DNA of 64,000 nucleotides, from NCBI RefSeq assembly GCF_949820605.1, contig NZ_CATKVU010000007.1:186001-250000 (forward strand), given 5' to 3'. The stretch's first letter is position 1. Every line of letters begins with the position of its first letter. This DNA comes from Segatella copri (GTDB taxonomy: Bacteria; Bacteroidota; Bacteroidia; Bacteroidales; Bacteroidaceae). Of the stretch, positions 62,161 through 64,000 are shown one piece after another. Under the pieces are notes generated by a model, which made no database searches, was not told the DNA's origin, and was given only the letters and a program-made list of their open reading frames with translations. The translations under genes were made by a program, and so were the position numbers.

Positions 62161-63600
62161 ATGTGTGAAATAATAGGTAGAAAAAAAGAAATAGCAGAAC
62201 TGAAGCGTTACTACGAAAGTGGTAGGGCTGAGTTTGTGGCTGTGTATGGTCGTCGCCGTGTCGGTAAAACATTCTTGATTGATGAGGTGTTTCATGATGA
62301 TATGGTGTTTCATCATACAGGATTGTCGCCTTACGACCGTCGCCGGAAGGTAACCTTGAGAGACCAGTTGCAGAATTTCTATTTCTCGCTTCTTCGTCAT
62401 GGTATGGAGGATATCGCGCAGCCTAAGTCGTGGATGGAGGCTTTCTTTTTGCTGGAACGTTTTTTGGAAACTTGTGATAATGGTTCCCGACAGGTGGTAT
62501 TTATCGATGAGTTGCCCTGGATGGATACGGCTCGTTCCGGTTTTCTTATGGCATTAGAGGCTTTCTGGAATGGTTGGGGCAATATGCGTCATAATCTGTT
62601 GCTCGTAGTCTGTGGTTCTGCCACCTCCTGGATGCTTGATAATCTAATCAATAATAAAGGAGGATTATATGGCCGTTTGACAGGCGAAATCAAACTGTCG
62701 CCGTTTACATTGAAAGAATGCGAGGAGTTTTATCAGAGCCGTGGCATCAAGATGTCCCGTTATAATATTACGCAGGCTTATATGATTATGGGGGGAATTC
62801 CTTTCTATATGAATTTCTTTAATCCATCCTATAGTCTGGCTCAGAACATAGATGCCTTGTTCTTTGACCGTCAGGCGAAGCTGGGGGATGAGTTTGACAG
62901 GCTCTTCAATTCTGTGTTTGATCATGCAGAAGACAGCATGAAGATTGTGCGCTTTTTGGGTACCCGTCATGCTGGTTTCACCCGTAAGGAGATAGCAGAG
63001 CATACCGGTTTGAACCCGAATGGTGATTTTACCAAGATGCTGAAAGCCTTGATGGGCAGTGATTTTGTGGTGAAATATACTCCTTTCGGCTTCAGTCAGC
63101 GAGAGGAGTATTATAAGCTTATTGATTCCTTTTGCTGGTTCTGGCTTCATTTTAAGGAGAAGAAGGCTGTAAATCAAACTGATTACTGGCAACAGCATTT
63201 GAAGGAAAGCGATGTTGCCTCATGGCGTGGCATTGCTTTCGAGGAGGTTTGTTTGAAGCATATTTCACAGATAAAATATGCTCTTCATATAGGTGCTGTG
63301 TCTTCGCTGGAATCTTCGCTCATAGTGAAGGGAAGCGAGGAGACTGATGGCATGCAGATAGACTTGCTGATAGACAGGGCTGACGATGCAGTGAATGTTT
63401 GCGAGATGAAATTTTATAAGGCTCCTTATGCCGTGACCAAGGGCTATGCTCAGGTGCTGAATAGCCGTTTGCAGGCTTTGGAAGAAAAGAACCCTGCCAA
63501 GACATTCCTCCTTACGTATGTGGGAAATTCTGAGCTGGTGAGTAATGAATACTCCGATATATTCCGGGCTTCAGTAACACTGGATGATTTGTTTGTTTGA
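62161..63600 (+). CDS. ATP-binding protein, AAA with C-terminal DUF234/PD-(D/E)XK-like domain
   Basis: About 479 aa from the ATG at 62161 (MCEIIGRKKEIAEL; ATG at 62155 also possible). Walker A VYGRRRVGKT (~30-39), Walker B VVFIDELPWMD (~117-127), sensor VVCGSATSWM, a GGIPFYMNFF mid-region and winged helix. The C-terminal domain has MQIDLLIDRADDAVNVCEMKFYKAPY, with the Asp and Glu-x-Lys of a PD-(D/E)XK fold. This ATPase family is abundant and scattered in Bacteroidetes; the function is unsettled. Confidence 0.88.
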   Translation: MCEIIGRKKEIAELKRYYESGRAEFVAVYGRRRVGKTFLIDEVFHDDMVFHHTGLSPYDRRRKVTLRDQLQNFYFSLLRHGMEDIAQPKSWMEAFFLLERFLETCDNGSRQVVFIDELPWMDTARSGFLMALEAFWNGWGNMRHNLLLVVCGSATSWMLDNLINNKGGLYGRLTGEIKLSPFTLKECEEFYQSRGIKMSRYNITQAYMIMGGIPFYMNFFNPSYSLAQNIDALFFDRQAKLGDEFDRLFNSVFDHAEDSMKIVRFLGTRHAGFTRKEIAEHTGLNPNGDFTKMLKALMGSDFVVKYTPFGFSQREEYYKLIDSFCWFWLHFKEKKAVNQTDYWQQHLKESDVASWRGIAFEEVCLKHISQIKYALHIGAVSSLESSLIVKGSEETDGMQIDLLIDRADDAVNVCEMKFYKAPYAVTKGYAQVLNSRLQALEEKNPAKTFLLTYVGNSELVSNEYSDIFRASVTLDDLFV

Positions 63601-63607
63601 ATATCCC

Positions 63608-63729
63608 GAAACTTGTAAAATAAGGCGTTCTGTGTAGTTAAAAACATGTAAAATAAGGCATTCTGAAATCCTGAAACTTGTAAAATAAGGCGTTCTGTGT
63701 AGTTAAAAACATGTAAAATAAGGCATTCT
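63608..63729. repeat. Repeat array: four TGTAAAATAAGGC(G/A)TTCT units at 32-33-bp spacing
   Basis: A 57-bp unit (63608-63664) is repeated exactly at 63673-63729. Each holds two copies of TGTAAAATAAGGC(G/A)TTCT, at 63614, 63647, 63679 and 63712. It lies immediately upstream of the promoter of the next gene. Confidence 0.9.
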
Positions 63730-63743
63730 TCATTATTTTTTCT

Positions 63744-63751
63744 TATCTTTG
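63744..63751 (+). promoter_or_regulatory. -7 box of the truncated ATPase gene
   Basis: TATCTTTG, 24 nt before the ATG at 63776, directly following the repeat array. Confidence 0.6.
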
Positions 63752-63775
63752 CATCCAGATAAAGTAAGAGATATT

Positions 63776-64000
63776 ATGCTGGATAAGAGAAACTTAGAAC
63801 AGATTCTTTCTGATCAGCAGGAAGAACTGGAGATACGTAGAGGCGAAACTTTGTGTCATCGACCAGAAGAGGCGCAGATAGACTTGGGCAGTACGCAGGC
63901 TCAGGTCGTGATAGGTGTGCGCCGTAGCGGCAAATCTACTCTATGCTTCCAGGCATTGGAGAAAGTAGGTGTGAAATACGCTTATGTAGATTTTGACGAT
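63776..64000 (+). CDS. ATP-binding protein (AAA), 5' part only
   Basis: 75 codons to the window edge: MLDKRNLEQILSDQQEELEI..., then Walker A VVIGVRRSGKST (~44-55) and ALEKVGVKYAYVDFDD. This is the N-terminus of the AAA_14/DUF4143 ATPase family common in Bacteroidetes. The gene continues beyond the window. No relation to the previous ATPase beyond the shared fold. Confidence 0.82.
   Translation, partial: MLDKRNLEQILSDQQEELEIRRGETLCHRPEEAQIDLGSTQAQVVIGVRRSGKSTLCFQALEKVGVKYAYVDFDD

Overview
The window looks like a chromosomal segment from a gut Bacteroidales, most like Prevotella/Segatella copri (an inference from gene style, not a database match). The signs are many SusC/SusD outer-membrane pairs, lipoproteins with a Cys lipobox followed by acidic residues, promoters with the Bacteroidetes -7 element TAnnTTTG, and AraC- and LacI-type control of polysaccharide utilisation loci (PULs). 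I saw no tRNA, rRNA or CRISPR array.

Region 1 (about 0.2-42.0 kb) is a starch/maltodextrin PUL. A secreted GH13 alpha-amylase lies at the left on the minus strand. A tyrosine recombinase follows, then susC1-D1-E1-F1 on the plus strand. A second susC2-D2-E2-F2 set lies on the minus strand at 22.5-30 kb, so the two sus operons face each other as a 26-kb mirror image with nearly identical susC 5' ends. To the right are a LacI-type regulator, a sugar MFS transporter, GH77 4-alpha-glucanotransferase, GH97 alpha-glucosidase, a type I pullulanase and a SusA-like neopullulanase. GTGCAAACGTTTGCAC-type operators sit 53-54 nt from the -7 boxes of the amylase, susC2, lacI, GH77 and GH97 promoters. susC1 has no such site; the recombinase gene lies where its promoter should be.

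Between the two sus operons (11.1-22.4 kb) is an accessory island. It is built from repeated terminator+promoter modules, each driving a short cassette: an Rpn-type recombination-promoting nuclease, two YhcG/DUF1016 nucleases (one with an in-frame stop), a decayed RelE-type toxin-antitoxin pair, a VapD-like toxin with a small partner, and an ORF6N protein. Several cassettes end in copies of the Rpn tail. An intact IS110-family element follows. Its non-coding end contains what looks like a complete bridge RNA: all four guide segments match either the palindromic repeat it is inserted in or its own ends. An AAA+ ATPase and several tandem and inverted repeats complete the island.

Region 2 (42.3-62.1 kb) begins with a small membrane protein and three tiny (33-34 aa) paralogous membrane peptides. 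They overlap a membrane-spanning AraC-type regulator that has a sensor propeller but no kinase or receiver domain. This leads to an arabinan-type PUL: a surface lipoprotein with a LamG-like domain and two copies of an unnamed module, two tandem SusC/SusD pairs, and two GH43 enzymes, one of which carries the same module. TCCAC half-sites at 20-21-bp spacing upstream of the first PUL gene are the likely regulator target.

The right edge (62.1-64.0 kb) has two ATP-binding proteins of the AAA/PD-(D/E)XK type, the second cut by the window end, separated by a four-unit ~33-bp repeat array.
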